64,000 bases of DNA from Lactarius indigo (Eukaryota; Basidiomycota; Agaricomycetes; Russulales; Russulaceae), in contig JAFKAC010000191.1 of the NCBI GenBank assembly GCA_025766275.1, positions 1-64,000 on the forward strand, written 5' to 3'. How positions within the stretch are numbered: the first letter of the stretch is position 1; every line of letters starts with the position of its first letter. Under the pieces are notes generated by a model, which saw nothing but the letters and a program-made list of their open reading frames with translations, ran no database searches and had not been told where the DNA came from. Below are positions 34,454-44,694 of the stretch, piece by piece. The translations under genes were made by a program, and so were the position numbers.

Positions 34454-36033
34454 ATGTCTGAAACCTTACCCCTCGATGGCCCATCGGCTCTACCGCCCGC
34501 AAGAGAGATACCCTCTACATTTATGGCAAGTTTTCGTAGTTGGTCGGTGCGAGTTTTCTCTCTGTCTTTGTGCTGCATCCTGACCATATTTCAAGGTGGG
34601 CAGTAGGCGAGAAGGGGGCTGCCGCTAGCGAGGAACGCATATTGAGGTATCTCGACAGGCTGCTGCACACACGCTCATCGCTCACTCCTTTCCAGGCGAT
34701 TACCCTTCTTCCGATCGGCCTCCTCACCACCACACAGCTCGCCGGACAGTCCTGTAGTTGCGCACAGTGAACGAGTCTCGCTCTCTAAACCCAAGCATTA
34801 TCTCAATTCTCTCGCTATCAAGTCCACGACCCCTTCCCCCGATGCGCCACCACCCGCCGTTTTATTGCACGGCTACGGTGCCGGCCTGGGCTTCTTCTTT
34901 CTTAACTTTCCTGCACTCGCCCAGTGGGCTGGCATGCGCGGAACGTCGGTGTATGCGGTCGATTGGCTTGGTATGGGTCTCTCAGCGCGTGTACCATTCC
35001 GCGTTCGTGCGAAGCGCGATCGCATTTCGGAGCGCGTAGACGAAGCAGAGTCCTTCTTCGTCGAATCACTCGAAGAGTGGCGTGAGCGCACTGGGCTAGA
35101 GAAGATGACTCTGATCGGGCATTCGCTCGGCGCGTATTTTAGCACCGTTTATGCATTGAGGTACCCCCAGCGCGTGCATAAACTCGTCCTCCTTTCCCCC
35201 GCCGGTGTCCCACGGGGACCTGATACCACATTACCATCAAGAGAGGTGCTGGATAGACAAGTGACGGGAGAGGATGGGGTCGTAGCGGCGGATAGTTCGC
35301 GGGTGGCCGCGCTGGAAGAGGAACAGCGGGTCGAGAAGAAGAAGGAGACTTTCGGACGCAAGCTACTCACACACCTGTGGGAAGAGGGTTGGAGTCCGTT
35401 TCAACTTGTGCGTTCTAGTCTTTTCTGGGGACCAATGCTCGTGGGCAAGGTGGGTCTCGGCTCTCATAACATGCGGCTTTTGGGTGCTGATGACCGGCAA
35501 TACAGTACTCTTCTCGTCGATTCGGTGCCTTGAGTGAGGACGAAACGCGCGATATGCACGACTATATCATGAACATCACCCTTGCAAAGGGTTCAGGGGA
35601 ATACTGCATCTGTTAGTTTCATTTCTCAGTGCCTGGATTTCTCTAGATCTTTTCCTCCTAGCACATATTCTGGCGCCCGGGGCGTACGCGCGTATGCCTT
35701 TGGTGGACAGGGTTTCGGCGTTGAAAATGCCCATATCCTTCGTTTGTACGTGTTCCACTCTACACCTTCTCCTTTCCCTCGCGCTAAGGCCCCATGCAGA
35801 TGGAGAGCACGATTGGATGGATCCCAGTGGGGCTGTATCCTCTATTGATAATCTCAAGGCTGCAGGAAACGAGAAAGCTCGTATGTACATCGTGCCTCGT
35901 GCTGGGCATCATGGTGAGCCCTCGATTCGACATGTTCTCCCGTTGCCTTGCTTGACATACCCCCGCGCTATCAGTGTATCTAGACAACGCAAAGGCAGTG
36001 AACAAGCTATTGCTGAAGGAGCTCAATGAGTAG
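34454..36033 (+). CDS. Alpha/beta hydrolase of the ABHD4/ABHD5 (CGI-58, Cld1/Ict1) family
   Basis: Seven exons (34454-34542, 34596-34646, 34696-35449, 35506-35611, 35662-35745, 35800-35913, 35975-36033) encode 418 residues. The fold is plain: LLHGYGAGLGFFFLNFPAL forms the oxyanion region, GHSLGAYFSTVYALRYP holds the nucleophile Ser, FVYGEHDWMDPSGA the acid, and AGHHVYLDNAKA the catalytic His inside an HX4D motif. In this family HX4D is linked to lysophosphatidic acid acyltransferase activity, while the GXSXG Ser gives lipase activity, as in yeast cardiolipin lipase Cld1. Human ABHD5 lacks the Ser; this protein has it. No clear mitochondrial presequence is seen. Intron 2 (49 nt) repairs an apparent frame change early in the protein. 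Confidence 0.9.
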
Positions 36034-36337
36034 CGTTCACCTATAGTACTTGTTCGTGACTTAGTAGGGATTCGTTGCTCTGGGTCAATTGCTTAGAAAC
36101 GTATCAATAGCCATTTGTTAGTCTTAATCTGAACCTCTCTTACTTTCTTCGTATCCGCGGATCGACAATGTAAATACTCTTGAACACTTGGGTATCCTAG
36201 GTATTTTGAACTGAACACGTGTGATGGGAAGTGCCGGACAAGGATTGCATCTACGGTGGCATCTACAGTGTTCTACTGCTGGCGGCAACTGTTATTTTAC
36301 TGGCATTGACATCGTTCTGACTGCACCTTTTCACACG

Positions 36338-37979
36338 ATGGGTAAGAACAAGAACAAAGGCTTCAACCTAGCCAAACGACAGGAGAAGATTCTCAAGAAA
36401 ATGGCTCAACCTCTATACAAAAAGCCCACGGATTCGGCATATCTCGTCATAACAGAGCCATTTGGCATGAACCCGAGTCCTGCGGCGAGAGGAACTGTGG
36501 ACTTAAACAGGCTATCTTCCTGGATCTCGTGGGTATTTGGACAGGGGTCTGTCCTAGAAGCTGTTTATACCATGTCAACGGTCAGTTGAACATCTACCCA
36601 AGTGTCTGTCTCGATGGTTCTCGAGCTTGCCTTAGAGGGACGAGGTTATCATCAAAATCTTGGAAGGTCTCGACCTCGCTCTGATGCTCGGGAAGCACAG
36701 ATACTGTAACATTCTCAATCGAGGCTGGTCTGATCCAGATGCCGCCTCATGCGTATTCGAATACGATTACCAGGCCAACGGAGATCCTTCTGCCCGTGCG
36801 TAGAGCAACGTTCACCATCGATTGATGAATTCCAAATCGAGTCGCGCTCTTACAATAGATAATTGGAGAGAACACGTAGCATTGGATGCATCCGCTCCCC
36901 CGGGTCACTTTCGGAATCCGTATCCGGCACCGACTTGGGCAATTAGGCCATCGCAGCTGGCTGGTCTGGCATATTCACTCCCCGACTCTTTGCCACGTAC
37001 CCCCCCGCCTTCACCTGGGGCAAGCTCCAACCTAACGCAACAAGGGGATCACGTAGAGCGTGAGCCAGGTCTGTTGTCCCGTAGGTGCTAAGATCCTTTG
37101 TTGCTTGTACGCCCTGCATAAACGTCCTAGGGAAGCACGACGAAACGGAGAAGGCTTCGGTAAAGCCACCGTCCGTAAAGGCTGAGCCCGCTTCTTCAAT
37201 CAAGTTCGAGGAGCCGGGTGAGGACGCTCTCTCGTAGCATATACCCACAGGAACTTATGGAACAACAGCCTATGAACCGGACCAGGCGCTGATAGATGAA
37301 ATAGCGCGATTAAACGGTAGTGGTACCCAAGGTGAGCATTTTTTTTCCTGCTATTTCAAAGTAGGTTCTACGCGGCATGGGATTCTTTCCACAGCGATTG
37401 TGCGGGTCAAAGAAGAACAAACTCCGGTCGATTACTCTGGTGAGTTTGACGCTCGTGTTGCTTATGACCGTTGACATTACGGACATAAGATGCCCAGTCG
37501 TTGGGCGTCAAGCAGGAGCCCGGGGAGGTGCGTTTTGAATCACCCGCCGTCGGGCCTTCCCAAGCACTCTTGGACGAGTGGTCTCGCCTCCAATCACAGC
37601 AGCAGCAATACGTCGGTCGTGGTGTGTGTTGGTGCTTTGTATACAAGTTACTTGCCCTCATCATATAACCCAGCCACACCGATAAAGCGAGAGCCTGGCG
37701 ACCCTCAGCCTGCGGCACAGCTCCCCACATCCCCACAGTCACCAAGAGCCACTGGATCGCGTGAACTCACTTCAGGAGGTGAGTGATGTACGATTGGTAT
37801 CGAACAAGCCACATAACAGGTTAAAGAACAACTGCCCCCCGTCGAGAAGACCAAACGAGGATCAGCGGCAGTTGAAGGTAAGCATAGTGAGCGAATTTCA
37901 TGAGGTCACCACACCAACAAGCAAACCCCCGGTGATAGATATGCAGCCCTGGAAGAGGATAAAGACCGAATTCGATTAG
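36338..37979 (+). CDS. Orphan protein with repeated SUMO-consensus (psi-K-x-E) motifs
   Basis: Ten exons can be joined in constant phase to 391 residues: 36338-36580, 36636-36799, 36842-37068, 37131-37217, 37251-37331, 37395-37439, 37490-37621, 37674-37778, 37827-37877, 37939-37979. I do not recognise the family. The N-terminus is basic (MGKNKNKGFNLAKRQEKILK). Residues 82-165 look folded, with IIKILEGLDLALMLGKHRYC and RALTIDNWREHVALD. The C-terminal half is disordered and carries VKAEP, IKFEEP, VKEEQ, VKQEPGE, IKREPGD and a terminal IKTEFD, each fitting the SUMO acceptor pattern. Intron 4 is only 33 nt but contains a stop, so it must be removed. A nuclear, sumoylated regulator is inference. 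Confidence 0.65.
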
Positions 37980-38118
37980 GAGTCGAATGGTTCTAGACTC
38001 GCTCGGTGCTCACGCGATCAGACCAGAACGAACGATACACAATACAGGCAACAATTATTACAGATGTCCTAGACACAACCACCATGTGGCCGCTACCACC
38101 CGAGGGACTCGGAAAGAC

Positions 38119-40107
38119 TCAATAAGTTGTAATAGGGTGGTTTTGTTGTGGGGCATTAGGAGAGTCAATAACCCGTTCGGGATACCTTAGACGGTAGACG
38201 GGTTAGAAATTTTGAACCGCAACAATTAGGGAGATTTACCTAGCCTTAATCCTCGCAGCTAGATCTTCCTCATAAATCTGATCACCTCCCAGCTGGTTCC
38301 CGAGAGTCAGCCATCTTCCAGATGGTTAGAAAGTAAGACCGCGTTTCGAACCCATGCAAATGGCTCACCCTGGTCGTGTGTTATGTTTTCGGCCAAAAAT
38401 TTCAATTTTGCGTCCTCCGGGACACATACGCTCAATAAGCCCGTACGCTTCGTCAGGTTTGCGACTGGTTTCGCGTACTTCTGACACTATGACATCTGTG
38501 TCGAGGCCACGATTGGTCCATGATGGGAACTTAAGGTGGCCATTGTCGTCGTAATTATTTTTAAGGCCGACAAGCATGTGTTCTTTAGTATGATTGAGCC
38601 AGTGACCGGTTCGACCCGTGCGGATGACACGTTGGAGCTATTTTTGCAGCGGGGTTAGGGAGTGTGTGCGCAAGCAAACTGAGAAAAGACTGACCTGATT
38701 GGTTTTAACCCAGACAACTTCGTCCACTCGTGTGTATCCCCATACGCGAAGACACTCTCGGCCGATCTCCATTGCACGACCAGTGACCCACAGGAAAAGT
38801 AGTCCCTCGTCTTGCAGCATCGGTATGGGCATCGCGCGCATTTCATCATCGGTCATCGTTCCATAAGGCAACTGTCTCGTGTGTCCAACTAAGAGGGCTA
38901 CCCTAGGTGAGCTTGAAAGCTGTACGCACACTCATGTGTATGTCCCACGGCGGATCCGCCATGATAACGTGGAATTTTCCAAGGACCGAGTAGTCAAATC
39001 TTCTAACGTCACAGTTGATCCACTGCGGAGGAAGCTAAAGCGAAAATGTGTTAGGTCGGGGTATTCAAGGTAGGACGGGCTCGACTAACTAGTGGCTCAA
39101 GCGAGCTTTTAGGGCCAAGTCCGAGAGCAAGCCTGTGGGGTTTCTTGACAGGTCGCTCTTCCCATTTTGCCTCGGAGCCCGCGTCCCCTGCGTCCCAGTC
39201 GATCTCATAGTGGAGGTATCGGCATGGAGCTTTCTCTTTGCCTCTACCTCCGGCACCGAGGCCAGAGGGTAGTTGTGCCTTAGGCCATTGAGGGTTCATT
39301 TGGCCCTGTGCGGAGGGCATTGGTGGGATGGACGGGGACTGCGCGTAGGTTGGTTCAGAATAGCAAGTGTTGAGATAAGAACAATGCCCGAGCGCAGAGT
39401 CCGTGTGTGGACGGATGAGAGGACGGAAATGAACACGGTCACATATACCGGGTAAAGGCGTTGGAAGGGTAGAACGTGCTTTAATGCACTCGTCCTTTGT
39501 GACTTGCGCGCATATGGGTTCGAAGGAGGGTTTGATTGAACGAAACTTGTAACGGAGTAAGACCACACAAGGGTCGCGAAGAAAGAGAGGGAGCCCTGAC
39601 CTGTTCGGCCAACAGACGGCCCTTGGCCGTGCTCCTTTGCAAGAACGCGTACACTTCCTTCAGTTCCTTCGAAAGAATTGCGAGCGTCGTACAAGGCTTC
39701 TGCACTTCTTCATCGTACGCGTCATCGACTTCGTCGCCGCTTCCGGCAGCAGAATCTGCGTCCTCATCCTTCACGCGTTTCCGCTTCCCTGTGACCCGTG
39801 CAGTAGTTTCTGTGTTGCTGCTCGAACCAAGTTGCACGTCTGTCACCGTAACGCCGCTGTCATCGCGGACAATGGAGATAGAACCCCTGTCCCAACGCTT
39901 TGCGAGTGCATCGATAGCACATTCGAAGCGGGAGCAGTCTGTAAGGCGAAACCTTGGTGTTGCCGAAGTAGCTGAGGTGGGTCCAAAGTCGGCGGATATC
40001 GCAGCGGAGAGTAGTTCAAGACTGCTGACTGGAATGTGGATTTTGGATGATGAAAATAACGAGTAGAGACTGTCAGACACTAAGTTTCTGAATTGCTCGT
40101 CTGCCAT
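38119..40107 (-). CDS. IME4: mRNA m6A methyltransferase catalytic subunit (IME4/METTL3, MT-A70)
   Basis: Seven exons (40107-39601, 39545-39090, 39034-38930, 38871-38695, 38637-38369, 38314-38240, 38185-38119) encode 551 residues. The N-terminal 170 residues include an acidic nuclear-type stretch after [17 protein letters not shown] zinc-finger region follows ([37 protein letters not shown]). The MT-A70 domain has [19 protein letters not shown] with the catalytic DPPW, then [35 protein letters not shown] and [20 protein letters not shown]. It would transfer methyl from SAM to adenosine N6 in nuclear mRNA with a METTL14/Kar4-like partner. The last small exon restores the family-like ARYPE after an intron whose first codon is a stop. 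Confidence 0.93.
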
Positions 40108-40382
40108 GACTTAGCGTTGGAAGACCATGAAACCGCAAGTGCCAGCGTGTGCGCTTATACACCCACCCGCGATCTGAACAAAATACAAAATTTCACTTGT
40201 TACCCCGAATCGAGTTATTAAGTTTACTGGCGACAGAGGGTCGTGCAACCAGACAACGCCCTCGCCTTTTACTAGGGCGTTCCGTGTTTGGCCCTCACTT
40301 CAATGTCGCTTTACCAATTTTTCAGCCCTCAGCTTGCTCTGAGTTCTTTGTTTTTGGATCTAATTTTACTCTGTCTTTACAT

Positions 40383-41177
40383 TTACGGCGGCACTTCTTT
40401 CCTGCACCAGTCCCACACCTTTCCCCTGTCTCCCGTGTTCAGATTCTCGACCACTTGAACGATTCTTTGGGATGAAAAATCAGGTTCAATCAAATTACTC
40501 TTCGCTGTGCTGTTCCAAAATGGCTTGCTGAGGTTCGTTTTGACTGTGCCTGGGTGAATGCCGACGCAAATGGCTTGGGTGCGTGTCTGTTGCAAATGCA
40601 AATCAAATGTCTTGATCACTTGGTTCAACGCGGCTTTCGAAGCACGATACGAATACCACCCCCCGAGTTTGTTGTCTGTGACCGAACCCAATCGTGCACT
40701 GATGTGCACCCACTTCGCCAGGTTAATTCCCTCTACTCCCGGTGCCATCGACTGTGGCTTCGGGAGAAATCTTGCAAAGTGTTTGATAAGAAGCAGGTGG
40801 GAGATCACGTTGATCCCAAACACTTCCTTTATGATATCCGCGTCGAAGTCGGTCGGTTTTCTTTCTGTATGCAGTACACCCCCTGTCATAAAAGCTGTGT
40901 GGAGATAGGGGTCCCGGTCTCTGGGTAAGCTATCCGCTAGCTGTTGTGCGGCGGCCGTGATAGTGCCCTCGCGTGTCAAATCGAGTGGGATCAAGGTCAG
41001 GCGTGATTGGTCTATATCTTTCAGAGGCGAGAGGATGTTTCTGGCGACTTCCTTGGGAGAACCTGATCTGTAAGTGGCATATACAGGAAGATGTGTGCTG
41101 AGGAGAAGACGCCTCGTCAGGGCGAGCGAAATACCCTGGGTAGAGGGGCAGACGAAGGCGAACGGGTATGGACGCAT
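40383..41177 (-). CDS. Short-chain dehydrogenase/reductase family protein (CsgA-like)
   Basis: Single exon, 264 residues. SDR marks are present but partly altered. The N-terminus reads FVCPSTQGISLALTRRLLL in place of the glycine-rich TGxxxGIG. PLDLTREGTI follows beta-3, and TGGV stands where NNAG is usual. FGINVISHLLLIKHF is the alpha-5 segment; VHISARLGSVTDN precedes the catalytic SYRASKAALN (YxxxK intact); HPGTVKTNLSKPF ends the core. The degenerate nucleotide-binding loop with an intact active site is typical of atypical SDRs related to CsgA and YciK-like oxidoreductases. Substrate unknown. No targeting signal is obvious. Confidence 0.85.
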   Translation of the reverse strand: MRPYPFAFVCPSTQGISLALTRRLLLSTHLPVYATYRSGSPKEVARNILSPLKDIDQSRLTLIPLDLTREGTITAAAQQLADSLPRDRDPYLHTAFMTGGVLHTERKPTDFDADIIKEVFGINVISHLLLIKHFARFLPKPQSMAPGVEGINLAKWVHISARLGSVTDNKLGGWYSYRASKAALNQVIKTFDLHLQQTRTQAICVGIHPGTVKTNLSKPFWNSTAKSNLIEPDFSSQRIVQVVENLNTGDRGKVWDWCRKEVPP

Positions 41178-41385
41178 GATTGACTTCTGTTGCGAGCTGT
41201 CCTCTCCGAATTTGAGTCTCTCTCTTAAGGTTCTACAGAGGATATGATGTCATACTCGACGAGATACCAATATCGTGTTGACTCGGACCCCAGGCCTTGG
41301 CTTCATGACATTTGTCCTCATCTCAAACCAGAATGCACGCTCACGATCAGATTGCATCACTGAAATTCACATTAACTTTAGTGTG

Positions 41386-43336
41386 TCATTCGTCGCATAC
41401 ATCATCGCCATCGACAAATGTTTCTTCCTCAACATTCCATCCTAGGGTTTCTGGAGCAATTCCGAGCTTTCGGAGCATAACTCCAAGGGTGTTCTCTTTC
41501 TGTACTCCATGTTCTTCGTCTTCGGCGTCATTCCCCATCGTATCATGTCCATTCCGTTCCTCCCAGCCCCACCCGCCGCCATTAGAGTTACCACGAACCT
41601 CACCTCCCTCTGTACTCAGATCGCGTACAATGCTCCAGAGTTCATACGCGGCCTCCCTAGCAGCATCTCGCCACTTCATGGCAAGGCACTCCAGATGACT
41701 CTCGTCTCTATCGCGTTTAATCTTGACTGCACGTCTCAAGTAAGTCAGCTTGCGCTCAAGGGCCATGGTAGCTTGACTTGGGAGGACGAGAGGACGCGGT
41801 CCGTGTTCTACGGTCTTCACTAGAGGCGATCTGAACTGTGCAGCAGCCCTGGAAGAACGGACGAGGGTTTTCTGCGCTGTAAGACACACGGGGTAGGATT
41901 CCGCTTTACATTTTGCTTGCGGTTCCTTGACTACTTGTTCCCCTGGAACCTCCCCCCGAGACACGGGCGTTACGACTTTCGCCGCGATAGACTTAACTTG
42001 CAACGGAGAACGGAAAGGCGCTGCAAGTTTCTTGCGGGAGAGTTTCTGAGACGCGAGGGTGGCATGCCGGGGTGCGGGTGCTCTTGGTGGGGAAGACATT
42101 GCCTCACCCATTTGCTGTTCGTAAACTTTTAGAAAGGTAGCACAAAATATAGGACGACACTCACCATGCGTTTTACGAGCCTTCTAGAAGTCCAATCCTG
42201 TCTCGTGTCGGATAAGATGGACTTGCAAGACACCTGTAGCGGCGTACCTCGTCATTATTGTCACAGGCGGGGCGTTTGGCACCAATGGTCTTTTGTTGAG
42301 GTGGTGAAGACGACAGCATACCCCCCCAGCCAAAACTGGGACCCGGACTGGACATGATTCTCGTCGGAAAGTCATAAGTCTCACTTGCGACGTTGGACGT
42401 TCTGTTGCCAGCCTCGTCGTTGACATTGTTGGTATCATATTCTGTCCGAGGTGAGGAAGGAGGGGTAGTTAGGCTAGTAGAGAGGTCAGAATGCTGCCCT
42501 CGGAGCGAAAGCGAAGAGTTGCCAGCCAGAGTGTCCGACAGAGGCACCGGAGTAAGAGCGTCAGGCCTCAGGAATAGGACAGGCTCGGGAGCTTCCTTTT
42601 CGTCGATGGTGAACCCTGGGTGCGAATCGAGTGGACGATCACAGAGAGAGCACTGATCGATGACCGCGGAAAGGGTTGACATATAAGCAGAATGAGACAC
42701 AGGTGAGGCAAAAGGTGCGACAGTCTGCTGCGTGGGTGTAATGAGTTCCACGCAAGTAGTGAGAGGAGTTACGGATAATTCGACATCTTTGCTGGTGTCC
42801 CCATGAGCAATAGGGTCGGTCTCTACAGGAGGTGCAGCCAAGCATGAGCGAAGGCCAGAACCGCATGTAGCCATTGGAAGAGCTTGGAGAACACCAGAAT
42901 CCGGACCACTTGGTGAACCCTCAGGAATAGCATCGAATGGTCGTTTCTCGGGGATTTGGAGAATACTTAGTAAGGCGAGTGGGGTAATATTTTCTTCTCT
43001 CAGTACGGATCCAGGTGATACTGGTGAAAGTAGCCAGGCGTCCGGCATGGAGCCCGGGGATACCGCAGCCTACAAAGCGGACCACGGTCATAATGGGTCT
43101 AGAGCCCGTGAAGGTCAGAGGCGTACCGATTCGCCATTTTCACCACTAGCAATGCCGTCAGTGACGGGAATTGAAGATAATGGAAGGAGTGCAACGTTCG
43201 TAGTTGAGGACGGTGGTGGGAGCACAGGCGTTGGGTTGAGTGTGCACACTTCCTTAGGTCCCAGCGGGGACTGCTGCATACCATTACACATACCTATTCC
43301 AGAGACCGCTTTCTCGTCGTCAGCTCTAGACAACAT
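41386..43336 (-). CDS. SFR1: SFR1/Mei5-type recombination accessory protein
   Basis: Four exons (43336-43127, 43069-42248, 42197-42165, 42114-41386) join in phase to 597 residues. The C-terminal ~120 residues carry the Sfr1/Mei5 core: ERKLTYLRRAVKIKRDRDES, ECLAMKWRDAAREAAYELWS, then LGVMLRKLGIAPETLGWNVE. With Swi5 this protein stabilises Rad51 and Dmc1 filaments in homologous recombination. The N-terminal 450 residues are disordered, Ser/Pro-rich, and include FRSPL patches, as in S. pombe Sfr1, whose N-terminus binds Rad51 and DNA. Read without splicing, the locus looks like two adjacent genes; a 33-nt third exon with GT-AG introns on both sides links them. The first-exon start is less certain. 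Confidence 0.78.
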
Positions 43337-43859
43337 ATCGCCGTAGCATACATCCTATAGGGAGATAAGAAATAGTCCGAGAAAAGATAGAACGCTCACT
43401 TGTCTGTAATCGTTTTCGCTCCTATTTAGGTCGGTTTCAGCGACCTGTTCTGATTTGTTTGGTATGTTCAACATCCGATGATGGACGGGCTAGAGTTAGG
43501 TCTATATATGCACCCCGACCGAGGTGTATCGTCCAAGAGTATGGTCGTTAGGACTGGAGCTCATGAGAGGTTTGTTAGGGAGAAGTCGGGAGTACCTGGG
43601 GACGGTACGAATACCGATGGTACCGATGCCTCGATTCCAGATTACAGAGTTAGAAAGCTGGTAGCTGCACACAAACTGCTGGTAGACGCATACAGTCCGT
43701 AGAGACCCACACGCGAGAAAGAAGCCCTAAAAACCCGCGCTGTTTACGCGTTGTTTGCCTATTTCGCACGCTAGCAACTGTCGACACAAAACACAGCACT
43801 GTCTACTTGCCTGTCTACCCTTGGATACGTGCAGGTGTGAGGGAGGTCGAGGTACACCA
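43337..43859. other. Intergenic upstream of SFR1; possible MCB site
   Basis: This interval holds the SFR1 promoter and the 3' end of the SND2 gene. A plus-strand frame at 43,478-43,702 has no family resemblance and no extension by splicing. ACGCGT at 43,746-43,751 matches the MluI cell-cycle box, but it lies about 410 bp from the SFR1 start, so a role is doubtful. Confidence 0.45.
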
Positions 43860-44565
43860 TCACTTGCGTACCTGCGCCTTAACTCTTGGGTCTCCACGCT
43901 CGTTACGCTTCTTCAACTTTTCCTGTCGCTTGCTTAAACTTTCCTCCTTCGGCTCTTCTTCGGGTAGGGCGGACGATCGGCCGAACACCATGGGCGAGAT
44001 GAGCCCCCACAACTTGTAAATCACGAATGTGGGAATCTGGCGGGCCATTCATCACAAATAGTGGCCACGAAGAGAAGGTATGGAAATACCACAAGATATA
44101 TCCACCAAAGCCACTCCCCAAAGACGGCGGTACCTACTTGAGCAAACCCTAAGGATGATGAGGAGTTAAACAATAATTCATGTACAGTTTGTGAACTCAC
44201 AAGCGATGTAGAGAATGTCGAACATCCACTCAGTCATTCCCGGCTGGTTCAGGTCTTCTCCGGATGACACCAAATTACCTGTCGAGTCTCGTCTTGGCGT
44301 CCCTAATTTCTTCAGATGTTGATAGAGAAACTGAGAGAGAGCCAGAGAGAGAGAGTAAAAGATGACAGCTTTCTTTGAATCCCGAAGAGTTTGTCCCCGG
44401 AATAGGATCCTAATGATCATTGGGATCAGGTTGCAAAGTAATTGACCGTACAGCATATTTTTGATGGCTCCCTCATTCTGTGATGCTATTAGAAGCGTCA
44501 AATAGATCCGTGTACGAGTGAGAACGTGAATGGCTACCTATTCGCTTGGCCGAAGCGTTCGCCAT
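43860..44565 (-). CDS. SND2: SND2/TMEM208 homolog (SRP-independent ER targeting)
   Basis: Four exons (44565-44538, 44485-44201, 44148-44090, 44036-43860) encode 182 residues, close to the family norm of about 170. It opens MANASAKRIASQNEGAIKNM and has hydrophobic segments around LCNLIPMIIRILF, AVIFYSLSLALSQFLY and FGEWLWWIYLVIPTFVIYK. The family-typical end is FGRSSALPEEEPKEE, SKRQEKLKKRNERGDPRV. Yeast Snd2 and human TMEM208 sit in the ER membrane and help route proteins with internal or C-terminal membrane segments to the translocon. Head-to-head with the SNAPC4-like gene, 129 bp apart. Confidence 0.9.
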
Positions 44566-44694
44566 GGTGTATCCCAACACGCGGATGACGTGAGTGACGC
44601 TGACGCTGACATTTACATCCGAGTCTGGCACGTGCACATCTTGTAACCACACCAATCATACTACAGTAGCCTGTGAGCGCCTGGGGCCCTCGGA

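Noticed and set aside
34454..34770. A frameshift or pseudogene in the ABHD gene
   Set aside because: The apparent frame change is removed by a canonical 49-nt intron at 34,647-34,695, giving the family-like ERILRRLPFF.
38341..38370. A tRNA B-box-like GGGTTCGAAAC on the minus strand
   Set aside because: It lies inside an IME4 intron, no acceptor stem or A box can be paired around it, and the intron itself has good splice sites. No tRNA, rRNA or snRNA gene was recognised anywhere in the window.
41386..42111. Treating this frame and 42,173-43,048 as two separate genes
   Set aside because: GT-AG introns at 42,198-42,247 and 42,115-42,164 join them in frame through a 33-nt exon, and the result fits the layout of SFR1.
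43746..43751. ACGCGT as an MBF site for SFR1
   Set aside because: It is about 410 bp from the start and single, unlike the clustered copies next to CDT2; kept only as a note.
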